Assembly: GCF_034347385.1 (NCBI RefSeq)
Contig: NZ_CP133777.1
Location: 3,472,001-3,536,000, forward strand
Source: Actimicrobium sp. CCC2.4
GTDB lineage: Bacteria; Pseudomonadota; Gammaproteobacteria; Burkholderiales; Burkholderiaceae_D
DNA length: 64,000 nt
Direction: 5' to 3'
Made by a program: the position numbers and the translations under genes. The notes below the pieces were generated by a model, which saw only the letters and a program-made list of their open reading frames with translations, was not told the origin of the DNA and did not search any database. The stretch's first letter is position 1, and every line of letters begins with the position of its first letter. Below are positions 53,287-61,622 of the stretch, in pieces.

Positions 53287-53883
53287 TTGACTACTTTGCG
53301 CAAACGGGTGCTGGGGATAGCACCCGGCAGCACCACCGCAACGCCCGCCACGCTGGGATTACGACTGCGCCATGCCCGGCTGGTCGCAGGCCTGACGCTG
53401 TTGCAGCTGGCGCAAAAAGCCAGCTGTTCGGAAAGCCTGATTTCAAAAATCGAACGCAGTCTCGCAAGCCCGTCACTGACCATGCTGCACCGGCTGGCAG
53501 TGGCGCTCGACACCAACATCGGCATCCTCACCAGCGAAGACGGACCACCCGACAGCCCGATCATCCGGCATGACGAACGTCCGGTACTGAAGGCCGGCGG
53601 CATCGCGCTGGAGCGGCTGGTGCTGCCAAAACGGGGTGGGCTATTGCAGGCCAATATCCATGTGGTGTTGCCCGGAGAAGGCAGCGATGGCCTGATCGAA
53701 CATAGCGGAGAGGAAGTCGGCTACGTGCTCGAGGGGACGCTCGAACTGACGCTGGGGGAGACCCGCTACGAGCTCGGTCCCGGCGACGCGTTTGCGTTTC
53801 CGAGCCATGTGCCGCACGGGTATCGCAACACCGGGAATAATGTCGCGCGGGTGTTGTGGGTGAATTCGCCGGCGACGTTTTAG
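53287..53883 (+). CDS. XRE-family regulator with C-terminal cupin domain
   Basis: 198 residues from a TTG with GAGAGGA 6 bases before it; no in-frame ATG serves. Residues about 24-78 are an XRE helix-turn-helix (LGLRLRHARLVAGLTLLQLA, SESLISKIERSLASPSLTML). Residues about 120-190 are a cupin (GEEVGYVLEGTLELTLGETR, GDAFAFPSHVPHGYRNTG). PuuR/HipB-like regulators of this type sense small metabolites and usually control the operon they sit in. It ends the liv-amidase operon, and its stop overlaps the convergent pldA stop. Confidence 0.9.
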   Translation: MTTLRKRVLGIAPGSTTATPATLGLRLRHARLVAGLTLLQLAQKASCSESLISKIERSLASPSLTMLHRLAVALDTNIGILTSEDGPPDSPIIRHDERPVLKAGGIALERLVLPKRGGLLQANIHVVLPGEGSDGLIEHSGEEVGYVLEGTLELTLGETRYELGPGDAFAFPSHVPHGYRNTGNNVARVLWVNSPATF

Positions 53884-54920
53884 AAGTCGACGGTTACGCC
53901 CGCCCCCACACTCTTGTGCGAGTAGTTGTAATCAATCAGCGTCTGGCCATAACCGGTAAAGCCCTGAACATAACCCTTCAGATTCCGCGTCAGTGGAAAC
54001 GCCCAGCCAAGCTGCACGGCACCGCGGTCGGTGCTGAAGTTTTGCCGCATCGTCGCGGAGAATTCATGCCCGCCCTGGCGGTAGCTGGCTTGCACGTCGC
54101 CATGTCCCATGTAAGCCAGGATGTCCGGATTATCGTCATTCGAACCACCGCCATCGAGCCGTTTCCAGACCCGCGCCAGCAAAGTGAAGCCGCCTTCTTC
54201 GAGTCCGATCTGGGCGTACAACCGGTTCCAGCTACGTGACAGCGTGCCCGATTGACCGTTGGACTGATGCACCAGACCGAAGTTAAGCATGCGCGCCGTG
54301 ATGCCGGGCAGGCGGAAATTGACTGGCACCACGGCCATGATTTCAGGCTGGTAGTTGGTCTCGCGGAACGGGCTCGAGGCCGACTTATTGAAGGCTTGCC
54401 AGTAACTCTGCTGCGTGTAGCCGAACCATAAATCAAACGGGCTGCCGGCGACCTGCTCGACCAGTTTCATCTTGAAACCGAGCTGAAACGTCAGCTCCGC
54501 ATGCTTGATGCGCATGCCCTCGAGACCCGCCTCGCCGGCCGCCGCGCGAAATGGCGCGTAGTTCGGCGCACCGCTGTAATTGGCCAGCAGCAGATAATTC
54601 GAACGATACGAACGGAAGTTGGTGGTGCCACGCTTGAGGTTGTCGGCCAGTTCCCATTCCTGCGCCAGGACCGAGGTTTCGCGGGTGGCGGGTTCGTCTG
54701 GATTGAGCAATGCCGGCGTCGGTGCGGGAGTCGCCGGTTCGATCGGGTACATCAGCTTCATCGCCGGTGCCGCGAGGCGGTCGTAGCAGGCCAGGCGCTT
54801 GTCGGCATCGGCCAGTTCGGCGCAGATAGCCAGCGTGCTGAGTTCAAGCTTTGCAGCATGCGCTGCCAACGGAGACAATACGGCCAGCATCGGCACGGCA
54901 AAACGGAAAAGCGAGCTCAT
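53880..54920 (-). CDS. pldA: Outer-membrane phospholipase A1
   Basis: 346 residues from the ATG at 54920 (AGGAATC upstream), with a signal peptide to about residue 22. An extra N-terminal region (to about 80) with CAELADADKRLACYDRLA precedes the barrel. The active site HQSNG has His218, Ser220 and Asn221, followed by SRSWNRLY. The barrel ends in Phe (VTVDF), as usual for outer-membrane proteins. It hydrolyses phospholipids misplaced in the outer leaflet, activated by Ca2+-dependent dimerisation. Confidence 0.93.
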   Translation of the reverse strand: MSSLFRFAVPMLAVLSPLAAHAAKLELSTLAICAELADADKRLACYDRLAAPAMKLMYPIEPATPAPTPALLNPDEPATRETSVLAQEWELADNLKRGTTNFRSYRSNYLLLANYSGAPNYAPFRAAAGEAGLEGMRIKHAELTFQLGFKMKLVEQVAGSPFDLWFGYTQQSYWQAFNKSASSPFRETNYQPEIMAVVPVNFRLPGITARMLNFGLVHQSNGQSGTLSRSWNRLYAQIGLEEGGFTLLARVWKRLDGGGSNDDNPDILAYMGHGDVQASYRQGGHEFSATMRQNFSTDRGAVQLGWAFPLTRNLKGYVQGFTGYGQTLIDYNYSHKSVGAGVTVDF

Positions 54921-55030
54921 GTCTGATTCCTGAAGAAATGCGTGGGTGGAAAACGTGTCGGATTTTCGCATGTTCTCATGACAACTACCTGTCGTCATTT
55001 AAATATACTGACCAGTGCAATCGACACAAA

Positions 55031-55936
55031 TCAGCGGCGCCGCCGTGCCGGCAGCGTTGCCAGCAGCACACCCGCCAGCGCCAGCGCGAACGCCAGCAAT
55101 TGCACCCCGCCCAGGCGCTCGCCGAGCACGAGCACGCCGACCAGCGCGGCACTCACCGGCAGCAGCACCGTGAAGATTCCGGCTTGCGACGCCGGGATTG
55201 ATTTCAGCCCGGTCATCCACAACCAGACCGACCAGACACTCGACGCCAGTCCGTAAAACACTAGCAGCGACCACATCGATACCGTCACCGGTGCGAAGTC
55301 GAACTGCCACGCAGCGACGATGCCCATCGGCGTCATCAACACAAAGCCCCACAGGTTGATGACGGCGCTGATGCGCTTCGGGCTGAGCACGGTCGTGAGC
55401 TGCTTGCCGATGACTGCGTACGCTGCTTCGCACAGCACCGCACCAAACACCAGCAGGTTGCCCAGCCAGGCATTCTGGTGCGCGACGTCCTGCGCCGGCG
55501 ATTTCGATAGCGCCAGGATGCCGATGCCGAGCGCACCGCAAGCCACCGCCGCCCAGATGCGCAAGCCGATGCGTTCCTTCAGGAAGATCCAGCTCATCAG
55601 CGCCACCACCGCCGGAATCGCCGACAGGATCACGCCGGCAGAGACCGCGCTGGTCATGCTCACGCCGGTGATCATGCACAGCGTGAACAAAAAATTACCG
55701 AAGAACGATTCGAGGAAGACCAGCCGGCGCATCGGCCGGCTCAGCGGCAACTCCATCGCCGGCTTTTTCAGCCAGGTCAACATCGCCAGCCCGCCGATGC
55801 CGAAGCGCAGCCACGCCAGCAGAAACACCGGAAAGACCAGCGCCAGTGGTTTGGTCAGGGCGACATAGCTGCCGACCAGGGCCATGCTGAGGGCGAGGCA
55901 GGTACAGGCGGCGAGCTTGTTCGCTGAAGAATTCAT
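55031..55936 (-). CDS. EamA/DMT-family transporter
   Basis: 301 residues with ten hydrophobic segments in two repeats of about 140, as in the drug/metabolite transporter EamA family. Repeat ends: SAIPAVVALMSWIFLKERIG and LLPVSAALVGVLVLGERLGG, the typical P-x-x-A-x-L-x-x-x-x-x-L-x-E-x pattern. Substrate is unknown. It lies 8 bases after the DEAD-box helicase gene on the same strand, which may be read through. Confidence 0.88.
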   Translation of the reverse strand: MNSSANKLAACTCLALSMALVGSYVALTKPLALVFPVFLLAWLRFGIGGLAMLTWLKKPAMELPLSRPMRRLVFLESFFGNFLFTLCMITGVSMTSAVSAGVILSAIPAVVALMSWIFLKERIGLRIWAAVACGALGIGILALSKSPAQDVAHQNAWLGNLLVFGAVLCEAAYAVIGKQLTTVLSPKRISAVINLWGFVLMTPMGIVAAWQFDFAPVTVSMWSLLVFYGLASSVWSVWLWMTGLKSIPASQAGIFTVLLPVSAALVGVLVLGERLGGVQLLAFALALAGVLLATLPARRRR

Positions 55937-55943
55937 CGGCCGG

Positions 55944-57176
55944 TCAACGACCGGATGGGACTCGAAACGCCCCCGCCTTCAGCTTCGGCTTCTTCGGTTT
56001 CTTGACCACCTGCCCGCTGGCATTCGTCTCCGGCACGCGGTGATCCGGTTCGAAACCTTGCTCGGCATTACGCTGCAGATTTTGCCCGGTCAGCATTTCG
56101 ATCGCGGCCAGCAGTGGCGCTTCGTCGGCGCATAACAGCGAGACCGCCATGCCGGATGCACCGGCGCGACCGGTGCGGCCGATCCGGTGGATGTAGTCCT
56201 CGGCCACGATCGGCAAATCGAAATTGACCACCTGCGGCAAGTCATCGATATCGAGTCCGCGCGCGGCGACATCGGTGGCGACCAGGATTTGCACGTCACG
56301 CGACTTGAAGCCTTCGAGCGCCCGCAAGCGCGCCGGCTGCGGCTTGTCGCCGTGGATCGCGTCGGCACGGATGCCTTGCGCCAGCAGGATGTCGACCAGC
56401 TCGTCGACTCCGCGCCGGGTCTTGACGAACACCAGCACCTGGCCCCAGCGATGCTTCTTCAGCAAATGCAGGAACAGTTCGGGCTTACGCTTCTTGTCGA
56501 CCGGGATGGCCCATTGCTTGATGGTCTTGACGGGGGTGTTGCGCGGGCTGATTTCGATACGCACCGGGTTATCCAGCAGCGTCGTCGACAGGGCCCGGAT
56601 CTCGTCGGAAAAAGTGGCCGAGAACAGCAGGGTCTGGCGCTTTTTGGGCAGCGCGGCAAACACTTCATCGAGCTCGCGCGAAAAACCGAGGTCAAGCATG
56701 CGGTCGGCTTCATCGAGTACCAGCGTTTGCAATTGCTCGAACTTGACGGCGTTCTGGCGGTACAAATCGAGCAACCGGCCCGGCGTCGCGACCAGCACAT
56801 CGAGGCCTTTGCGCAGCTTCATCATTTGCGGATTGATGCTGACACCGCCGTACGCGACATGCGTGCGCAGCGGCAGCGAGGCGCCGTATTCACCGAAGGC
56901 CTGATGGACTTGTTCGGCCAGTTCGCGGGTCGGCACCAGTACCAGCACGCGCACGCAATTGCTGCTGACCTGCGGGCCCTCCATCGTCAGGCGCTGCAGT
57001 AGCGGCAGCGCAAAGCCGGCGGTCTTGCCGGTGCCAGTCTGGGCCGCGGCCATCAGGTCGCGACCGGCGAGCACGGCGGGGATGGCTTGCGCCTGCACCG
57101 GGGTGGGTGTGCTGTAGCCGAGAGTGTCGAGGTTGCGCTGCAACTGGTCGATCAGGCCGAGCTTGGAAAATGTCAT
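55944..57176 (-). CDS. DEAD-box ATP-dependent RNA helicase (RhlE-like)
   Basis: 410 residues. Motifs in order: Q motif PTPVQAQAIPAVLAGRDL, AQTGTGKTAGFALP, VPTRELAEQV, ATPGRLLDLY, VLDEADRMLDLGFSREL, LFSAT, ATDVAARGLDIDDLP and YIHRIGRTGRAG. The C-terminal tail is short and basic (KKPKKPKLKAGAFR). It is the second DEAD-box helicase here; it lacks the insert after motif I of the one at 14.1 kb. The exact subfamily is uncertain. Confidence 0.93.
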   Translation of the reverse strand: MTFSKLGLIDQLQRNLDTLGYSTPTPVQAQAIPAVLAGRDLMAAAQTGTGKTAGFALPLLQRLTMEGPQVSSNCVRVLVLVPTRELAEQVHQAFGEYGASLPLRTHVAYGGVSINPQMMKLRKGLDVLVATPGRLLDLYRQNAVKFEQLQTLVLDEADRMLDLGFSRELDEVFAALPKKRQTLLFSATFSDEIRALSTTLLDNPVRIEISPRNTPVKTIKQWAIPVDKKRKPELFLHLLKKHRWGQVLVFVKTRRGVDELVDILLAQGIRADAIHGDKPQPARLRALEGFKSRDVQILVATDVAARGLDIDDLPQVVNFDLPIVAEDYIHRIGRTGRAGASGMAVSLLCADEAPLLAAIEMLTGQNLQRNAEQGFEPDHRVPETNASGQVVKKPKKPKLKAGAFRVPSGR

Positions 57177-57205
57177 GGATTACCGATGCAAGAAAAACAG
57201 AAAAA

Positions 57206-57916
57206 TTAGCGCTGCGCCTGCTGGTGCAAGGCGACAAACAACTTCGTGAGGGCCGCGAGCACGGCATCGAAATGCTGCTCCGGTTCGATCCGGTCCCAGA
57301 TGTAATGCAGCATGACGGCTTCGAAACGATTGCCGCGGCGCTTGTTGCTGGCGGCATGCGCGCGCGAAATCGCCTTGATGAACTGGCGTCGCATGTTGGG
57401 CAGTACCGGCACATGTTCGCTGTCGTCGAGGAACTCGAAACCGGAGGGCAGCGGCGCACCCTTGAACTCGGATTCGATCAGCTCGAACACGCCGGCCGGC
57501 ATTTTTTCGATCAGCTCGCAGGCACTGGCTTCGAGCTTCAGGGTCAGCGTGAAGCCGGCCGGATAGACCGCGCCGTCGTCATCGCGCTCGGGCAGGAAAG
57601 CCGCCATGCGCAACGAGTATTCGGCGCGATGGGCATCTTCCCAGGCGTTGTCCTCGAGCGAGCGGGTGCCGTGCCAGAAGAACATCGTGCCGGGTGTGCC
57701 GGGCTCGTCCTTGTCCGGGAAAAATTCGACCGCGACCTCATCGGCATTCGCACCGGCGCTGGCCAGCATCTGCAGCACCGGCACAGCCAGATCGGCCAGC
57801 AGGGAGGCAGCGATCGCCGAGGTCGTGACGGTGTCGGCGTTCGACAGGTCTTCGACGATGTAGGTATTGAGCGTCTTGAGCAGAGTGTTGGGCTTGAGTG
57901 CGGAAATTGGATTCAT
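57206..57916 (-). CDS. Conserved-looking hypothetical protein
   Basis: 236 residues from the ATG at 57916; a GTG at 57949 is the alternative. No family is recognised. The N-terminal third is helical and Ala/Leu rich (TTSAIAASLLADLAVPVLQM). The middle is acidic and beta-rich (EVAVEFFPDKDEPGTPG, FFWHGTRSLED), and the C-terminal part is a helical, basic segment (FIKAISRAHAASNKRRGNRF). No signal peptide or membrane helix. It lies 29 bases upstream of the helicase on the same strand and may be co-transcribed with it. Confidence 0.7.
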   Translation of the reverse strand: MNPISALKPNTLLKTLNTYIVEDLSNADTVTTSAIAASLLADLAVPVLQMLASAGANADEVAVEFFPDKDEPGTPGTMFFWHGTRSLEDNAWEDAHRAEYSLRMAAFLPERDDDGAVYPAGFTLTLKLEASACELIEKMPAGVFELIESEFKGAPLPSGFEFLDDSEHVPVLPNMRRQFIKAISRAHAASNKRRGNRFEAVMLHYIWDRIEPEQHFDAVLAALTKLFVALHQQAQR

Positions 57917-58036
57917 GATCAGTGGGGCGATTGATGATGGCAGGGACACTTATCGTACCCGATGAACGGCGTGCAAAAGAAATCACCGTAGAACCAAATG
58001 AATCGGACACAATTTAATTGTGTCCTGAAAAACGGA

Positions 58037-58067
58037 AAAGCCCGAACTCGTTACAAGTTCGGGCTTT
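58037..58067 (-). terminator. Terminator downstream of tRNA-fMet
   Basis: AAAGCCCGAACT and AGTTCGGGCTTT form a perfect 12-bp stem with a 7-base loop; leftwards it runs into TTTTCCG. It begins 6 bases after the tRNA 3' end. Confidence 0.9.
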
Positions 58068-58073
58068 CGTATT

Positions 58074-58150
58074 TGGTTGCGGGGACAGGATTTGAACCTG
58101 TGACCTTCGGGTTATGAGCCCGACGAGCTGCCAGACTGCTCCACCCCGCG
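58074..58150 (-). tRNA. Initiator tRNA-fMet (anticodon CAT)
   Basis: The minus strand reads CGCGGGGTGGAGCAG... with anticodon loop CTCATAA. Initiator hallmarks: position 1 C faces A72 unpaired at the end of the acceptor stem, and three G:C pairs (GGG/CCC) end the anticodon stem. Encoded CCA at the 3' end. Confidence 0.95.
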
Positions 58151-58357
58151 TCTGAGTCCAAGACAATAGCACAGGTCATCCTCAATACCAGCATGGTTTC
58201 GGAAATTAGTCCCTGATGCGCCCATCAGATGGCAGGGGCTAACGCCGTTTCCTGCAACCGTTAGCGCGGCCCGATCAATAGTCCTGGCCAGGAACCACTA
58301 GCCAAAAAGCCGGCGTACTCGTCGATCGCCTTGCTGTGGCACTTGCCTCGCGATAGT

Positions 58358-58396
58358 TTATCTTTCAAAATCGGAAAACCGTCATTTGAAAGATAA
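58358..58396. promoter_or_regulatory. 12-bp inverted repeat over the ribosome site of the nucleotidyltransferase-fold gene
   Basis: TTATCTTTCAAA (58358-58369) and TTTGAAAGATAA (58385-58396) are perfect inverted copies, 15 bases apart, ending 3 bases before the ATG. Either an operator for a dimeric repressor or an RNA hairpin that hides the ribosome site (GAAAGAT). Confidence 0.6.
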
Positions 58397-58399
58397 TTC

Positions 58400-59470
58400 A
58401 TGGAATATTCCTCGAAGCTTTCCGACTTGCAATCCAAACAGCAAATCGATATCAGTCAGACATACCAAAGCTGGCGTCAGCTCACGGCCCATTACCGTGC
58501 CTCGTACGCAGGAGGCATGGGCTGGAAAAACATAGGCGGAAAAGACTATCTTTACCGCGTGACAAACCGCACCGGGGGGGCGCGCAGCCTGGGCCCGAGA
58601 TCACCGGCTACCGAAGAAATCTATGCAAAATTTCATGACGGAAAAGTCCGGGAAAAAATGCGACTCAAGGAGTTGACGGCATCGCTGTCCATCCTTGCCG
58701 GTGGCGCACGGGCGGGAAAAATTAATAGGGTGCCCCGAATTACCGCCAACATTCTTCGCAAACTTGATGAGCAAGACGTCCTCGGACGCAATCTCGTGGT
58801 CATCGGCACGAACGCCGTCTATGCCTATGAAGCCGCTGCCGGATGCCTGCTCGATACCGGCCTCACGGCAACCACGGATTGCGATCTCTTGTGGGATGCC
58901 AGGACGACCCTAAGATTGGCTGGACCAGAGGTGCGCGACGGCGGCTTGCTCGCTGTTCTGCAGTCCGTTGATAAAAGCTTTCAGGCAACCCACGCAAATA
59001 CGTTCAGTGCCGTCAATAGCAGCGGCTTCATGATCGATCTGGTCAAAGCTGCACCTAGCCCCCCCTGGAGAGCAGAGGCATCAAAACTTGCCGAATACGA
59101 TGCCCTGTCAGCCTCGGAAATAATCAATTTAAAGTGGATGCTGGCAAGCCCGAAATTTGACGCCACCGCCATTGGCGAGGATGGCTTTCCCGTACCAATC
59201 ATCGCGCCTGACCCGCGCGCCTTTGCCATTTATAAATTGTTTTTGAGTCGCCAGCCAGAGCGGGATCCGGCAAAAAAAGAGCGTGACAACCGACAGGCTT
59301 TTGCCGTTACAGAACTTATCGAAACGCAGTTCACCCACCTGCCATTCGACCACGACTCACAGCGCATTTTTCCCGCCGAAATGCGAGGACTGGTCGATGA
59401 ACTGCGACAGCCATTTATTGGCCGGGAAGATCACGAAGACTTGCCTGAAGCCTTCAAACAAAAAGAATAG
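58400..59470 (+). CDS. GSU2403-type nucleotidyltransferase-fold protein
   Basis: 356 residues. N-terminal helical part with SWRQLTAHYRASYAGGMGWK and KDYLYRV, as in the GSU2403 family. The centre has the nucleotidyltransferase pattern: VVIGTNAVYAYE (Gly136-Thr137) followed by TTDCDLLWD with Asp160 and Asp162 as possible metal ligands. The rest is helical. Base composition looks lower in GC than neighbours. It lies beside the tRNA-fMet gene with no partner on the same strand, so it may be an acquired gene. Role unknown; related folds occur in toxin-antitoxin and abortive-infection proteins (AbiEii/MNT). That link is by fold only. Confidence 0.7.
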   Translation: MEYSSKLSDLQSKQQIDISQTYQSWRQLTAHYRASYAGGMGWKNIGGKDYLYRVTNRTGGARSLGPRSPATEEIYAKFHDGKVREKMRLKELTASLSILAGGARAGKINRVPRITANILRKLDEQDVLGRNLVVIGTNAVYAYEAAAGCLLDTGLTATTDCDLLWDARTTLRLAGPEVRDGGLLAVLQSVDKSFQATHANTFSAVNSSGFMIDLVKAAPSPPWRAEASKLAEYDALSASEIINLKWMLASPKFDATAIGEDGFPVPIIAPDPRAFAIYKLFLSRQPERDPAKKERDNRQAFAVTELIETQFTHLPFDHDSQRIFPAEMRGLVDELRQPFIGREDHEDLPEAFKQKE

Positions 59471-59566
59471 CGGCCTGACGCCACACTGTCCGGAGCGCGT
59501 TGGCCCACGCAACGCACTCCGAAAACTGGCATCATGCCCGCTCGTCCACATTCGCCCCCCTCATCA

Positions 59567-60445
59567 ATGACCCTCCCCGCCACCCCTGACCTGCCCTCCC
59601 GCCTGACCACACTGGACGCTCCCGACGGCGCGCGTATCGCTGTCTCGCTGCATGGCGGCCACCTGTGTGCATGGCGCAGCGCCGATGGCATCGAGCGCCT
59701 GTTCCTGAGCGAGCGCACGCGCTGGGATGAGGTCAGCGCCGGCATCGCCTCGATACGCGGCGGCATCCCGGTGGTCTTTCCGCAATTTTCGGGGATGGGG
59801 GCTTTGCCCAAACATGGCGTGGTCCGCACGGTACCGTGGACGCTGCTGGAAGCGTCGCCGGAGGCCGGGCTGATGCGCCTGGGCGTGACGGATTCGGCGG
59901 CGACGGCGCAGTTTGACGGCCGGTTTGCCCTTGAACTGCAACTGCGTTTTTCAGGGCTGCAGCTCAGTGTTGAACTCATTATCACCAACACCGGTGAACG
60001 GCCATTCGACTTTACGGCGGCCTTGCATACCTATTTGCGCACGCCGGTTGACGCGGCCCGGATCACGGGCCTGCACGGCCGGCCTTATCTCGATTGCACG
60101 GTCGAGCCGCGCACCATGGTCGTCGATGACGACACCGTGCTGACCATCACACAGGAAGTCGATCGCATCTACGCGGCGCTCGCCACGCCGGTCACGCTGA
60201 CCGGTCCGGACAGCGCGCTGGCGATTAGCCAGAACGGCTTCGAAGATGTCGTGGTCTGGAATCCGTGGGCCGGCAAGGCCGCCGCCCTGCCCGATCTGAT
60301 GCCGCACGACGAACGCCATTTTCTCTGCATCGAAGCCGCACTCATTGATCATCCGCACACGCTGCATCCGGGCCAGTCATGGCAAGGCCGGCAGCAGCTG
60401 TGTGCCACCCCGCTTTCTGCAACAACACAAGGAGCACCTGCATGA
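59567..60445 (+). CDS. D-hexose-6-phosphate mutarotase (YeaD-like aldose-1-epimerase family)
   Basis: 292 residues from the ATG at 59567; an in-frame ATG at 59534 would add 11. Galactose-mutarotase fold with SLHGGHLCAWRSADG, IRGGIPVVFPQFSGMG, catalytic His in FTAALHTYLRT and a late Glu in FLCIEAALIDHP. YeaD-type enzymes interconvert alpha and beta glucose-6-phosphate. The next gene starts inside its stop (ATGA), which suggests an operon with the flavin oxidoreductase. Confidence 0.88.
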   Translation: MTLPATPDLPSRLTTLDAPDGARIAVSLHGGHLCAWRSADGIERLFLSERTRWDEVSAGIASIRGGIPVVFPQFSGMGALPKHGVVRTVPWTLLEASPEAGLMRLGVTDSAATAQFDGRFALELQLRFSGLQLSVELIITNTGERPFDFTAALHTYLRTPVDAARITGLHGRPYLDCTVEPRTMVVDDDTVLTITQEVDRIYAALATPVTLTGPDSALAISQNGFEDVVVWNPWAGKAAALPDLMPHDERHFLCIEAALIDHPHTLHPGQSWQGRQQLCATPLSATTQGAPA

Positions 60446-61554
60446 GTCACCTGTTTTCTCCGTACGCCTTTGGTCCCCTGCCCCTGAAAAACCGCATCGT
60501 TATTTCGCCGATGTGCCAGTACTCGGCCATCGATGGCAAGGCCACCGACTGGCACATGATGCATCTCGGCAGCCTGTCCTTGTCCGGCGCGGCATTGATG
60601 TTCACCGAAGCGGCAGCCGTCGAAGCAATCGGTCGCATCACGCCGGCCGATCTGGGCCTGTATTCGGACGAGACCGAGGCGGCGCTGGCGCTGGTAGTCA
60701 ACGCGATCCGCCGGTATTCGTCGATCCCGATCGGCATGCAACTGGCACACGCCGGTCGCAAGGCATCGTGCGCGGTACCGTGGGAAGGCGGCAAGAACCT
60801 GAGCACGGAACACGGTGGCTGGCAAACCGTGGCACCGTCGGCGATTCCGTTTTCTGCCACCGACACGATGCCGCTGGAACTTGATGCAGCCGGTCTGCAG
60901 CGTATCCGCGATGCCTTCGTCGCCACCGCGCTGCGGGCAGAACGGCTCGGCATCGAGGTACTGGAGCTGCATGCGGCGCATGGTTATCTGCTGCATGAAT
61001 TCCTGTCGCCGCTGTCGAACCAGCGCAGCGACGAATACGGCGGCAGTCTGGAAAACCGGATGCGCTTTCCGCTGGAAGTTTACGACGCCGTGCGCGCTGC
61101 AGTGCCGGCCGGCATTCCGCTGGGTGTCCGTATTTCGGCCAGCGACTGGGCTGATGGCGGCTGGGATATCGAGCAGAGCGTGGTGTTCTGTGCGGCGCTC
61201 AATGAACGTGGCTGCGCGTTTATCGATGTCTCCAGCGGTGGCACCTCGACCGCGCAAAAGATTCCACTCAGCCCTGGCTATCAGGTGCCGTTCGCCGCCC
61301 GCATCCGCGAAGAGACCGAGATGCCGGTCATCGCGGTCGGCCTGATCACCGAAGCCGCCCATGCCGAGCAAATCCTCGCCGATGGCGACGCCGACATGAT
61401 CGCACTGGCCCGCGCCATGCTGTACGACCCGCGCTGGCCGTGGCATGCCGCGGCCGAACTGGGTGCTTCGATTGATGCTGCGCCACAGTACTGGCGGTCT
61501 CAGCCGCATCAGCTCAAGGCGCTGTTCACCAGTACGATTCCGGGCGAAGCGTAA
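60442..61554 (+). CDS. Old-yellow-enzyme-type NADH:flavin oxidoreductase (YqjM/XenA-like)
   Basis: 370 residues from the ATG at 60442, with AAGGAG before it. TIM-barrel OYE motifs: NRIVISPMCQYSAIDG, MQLAHAGRKAS, HAAHGYLLHEFLSPLSNQRS and DEYGGSLENRMRF. The CQYSA segment, with its Cys, is typical of the thermophilic-like YqjM class. It reduces activated C=C bonds and nitro compounds using FMN and NAD(P)H. It overlaps the mutarotase stop by 4 bases. Confidence 0.93.
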   Translation: MSHLFSPYAFGPLPLKNRIVISPMCQYSAIDGKATDWHMMHLGSLSLSGAALMFTEAAAVEAIGRITPADLGLYSDETEAALALVVNAIRRYSSIPIGMQLAHAGRKASCAVPWEGGKNLSTEHGGWQTVAPSAIPFSATDTMPLELDAAGLQRIRDAFVATALRAERLGIEVLELHAAHGYLLHEFLSPLSNQRSDEYGGSLENRMRFPLEVYDAVRAAVPAGIPLGVRISASDWADGGWDIEQSVVFCAALNERGCAFIDVSSGGTSTAQKIPLSPGYQVPFAARIREETEMPVIAVGLITEAAHAEQILADGDADMIALARAMLYDPRWPWHAAAELGASIDAAPQYWRSQPHQLKALFTSTIPGEA

Positions 61555-61622
61555 ACGGCAGCGCGGGCACGTGATAAGCGTGCCCGCGCGAACCGAAAAT
61601 ATCTGCCAGCCGGTGTGTCCCC

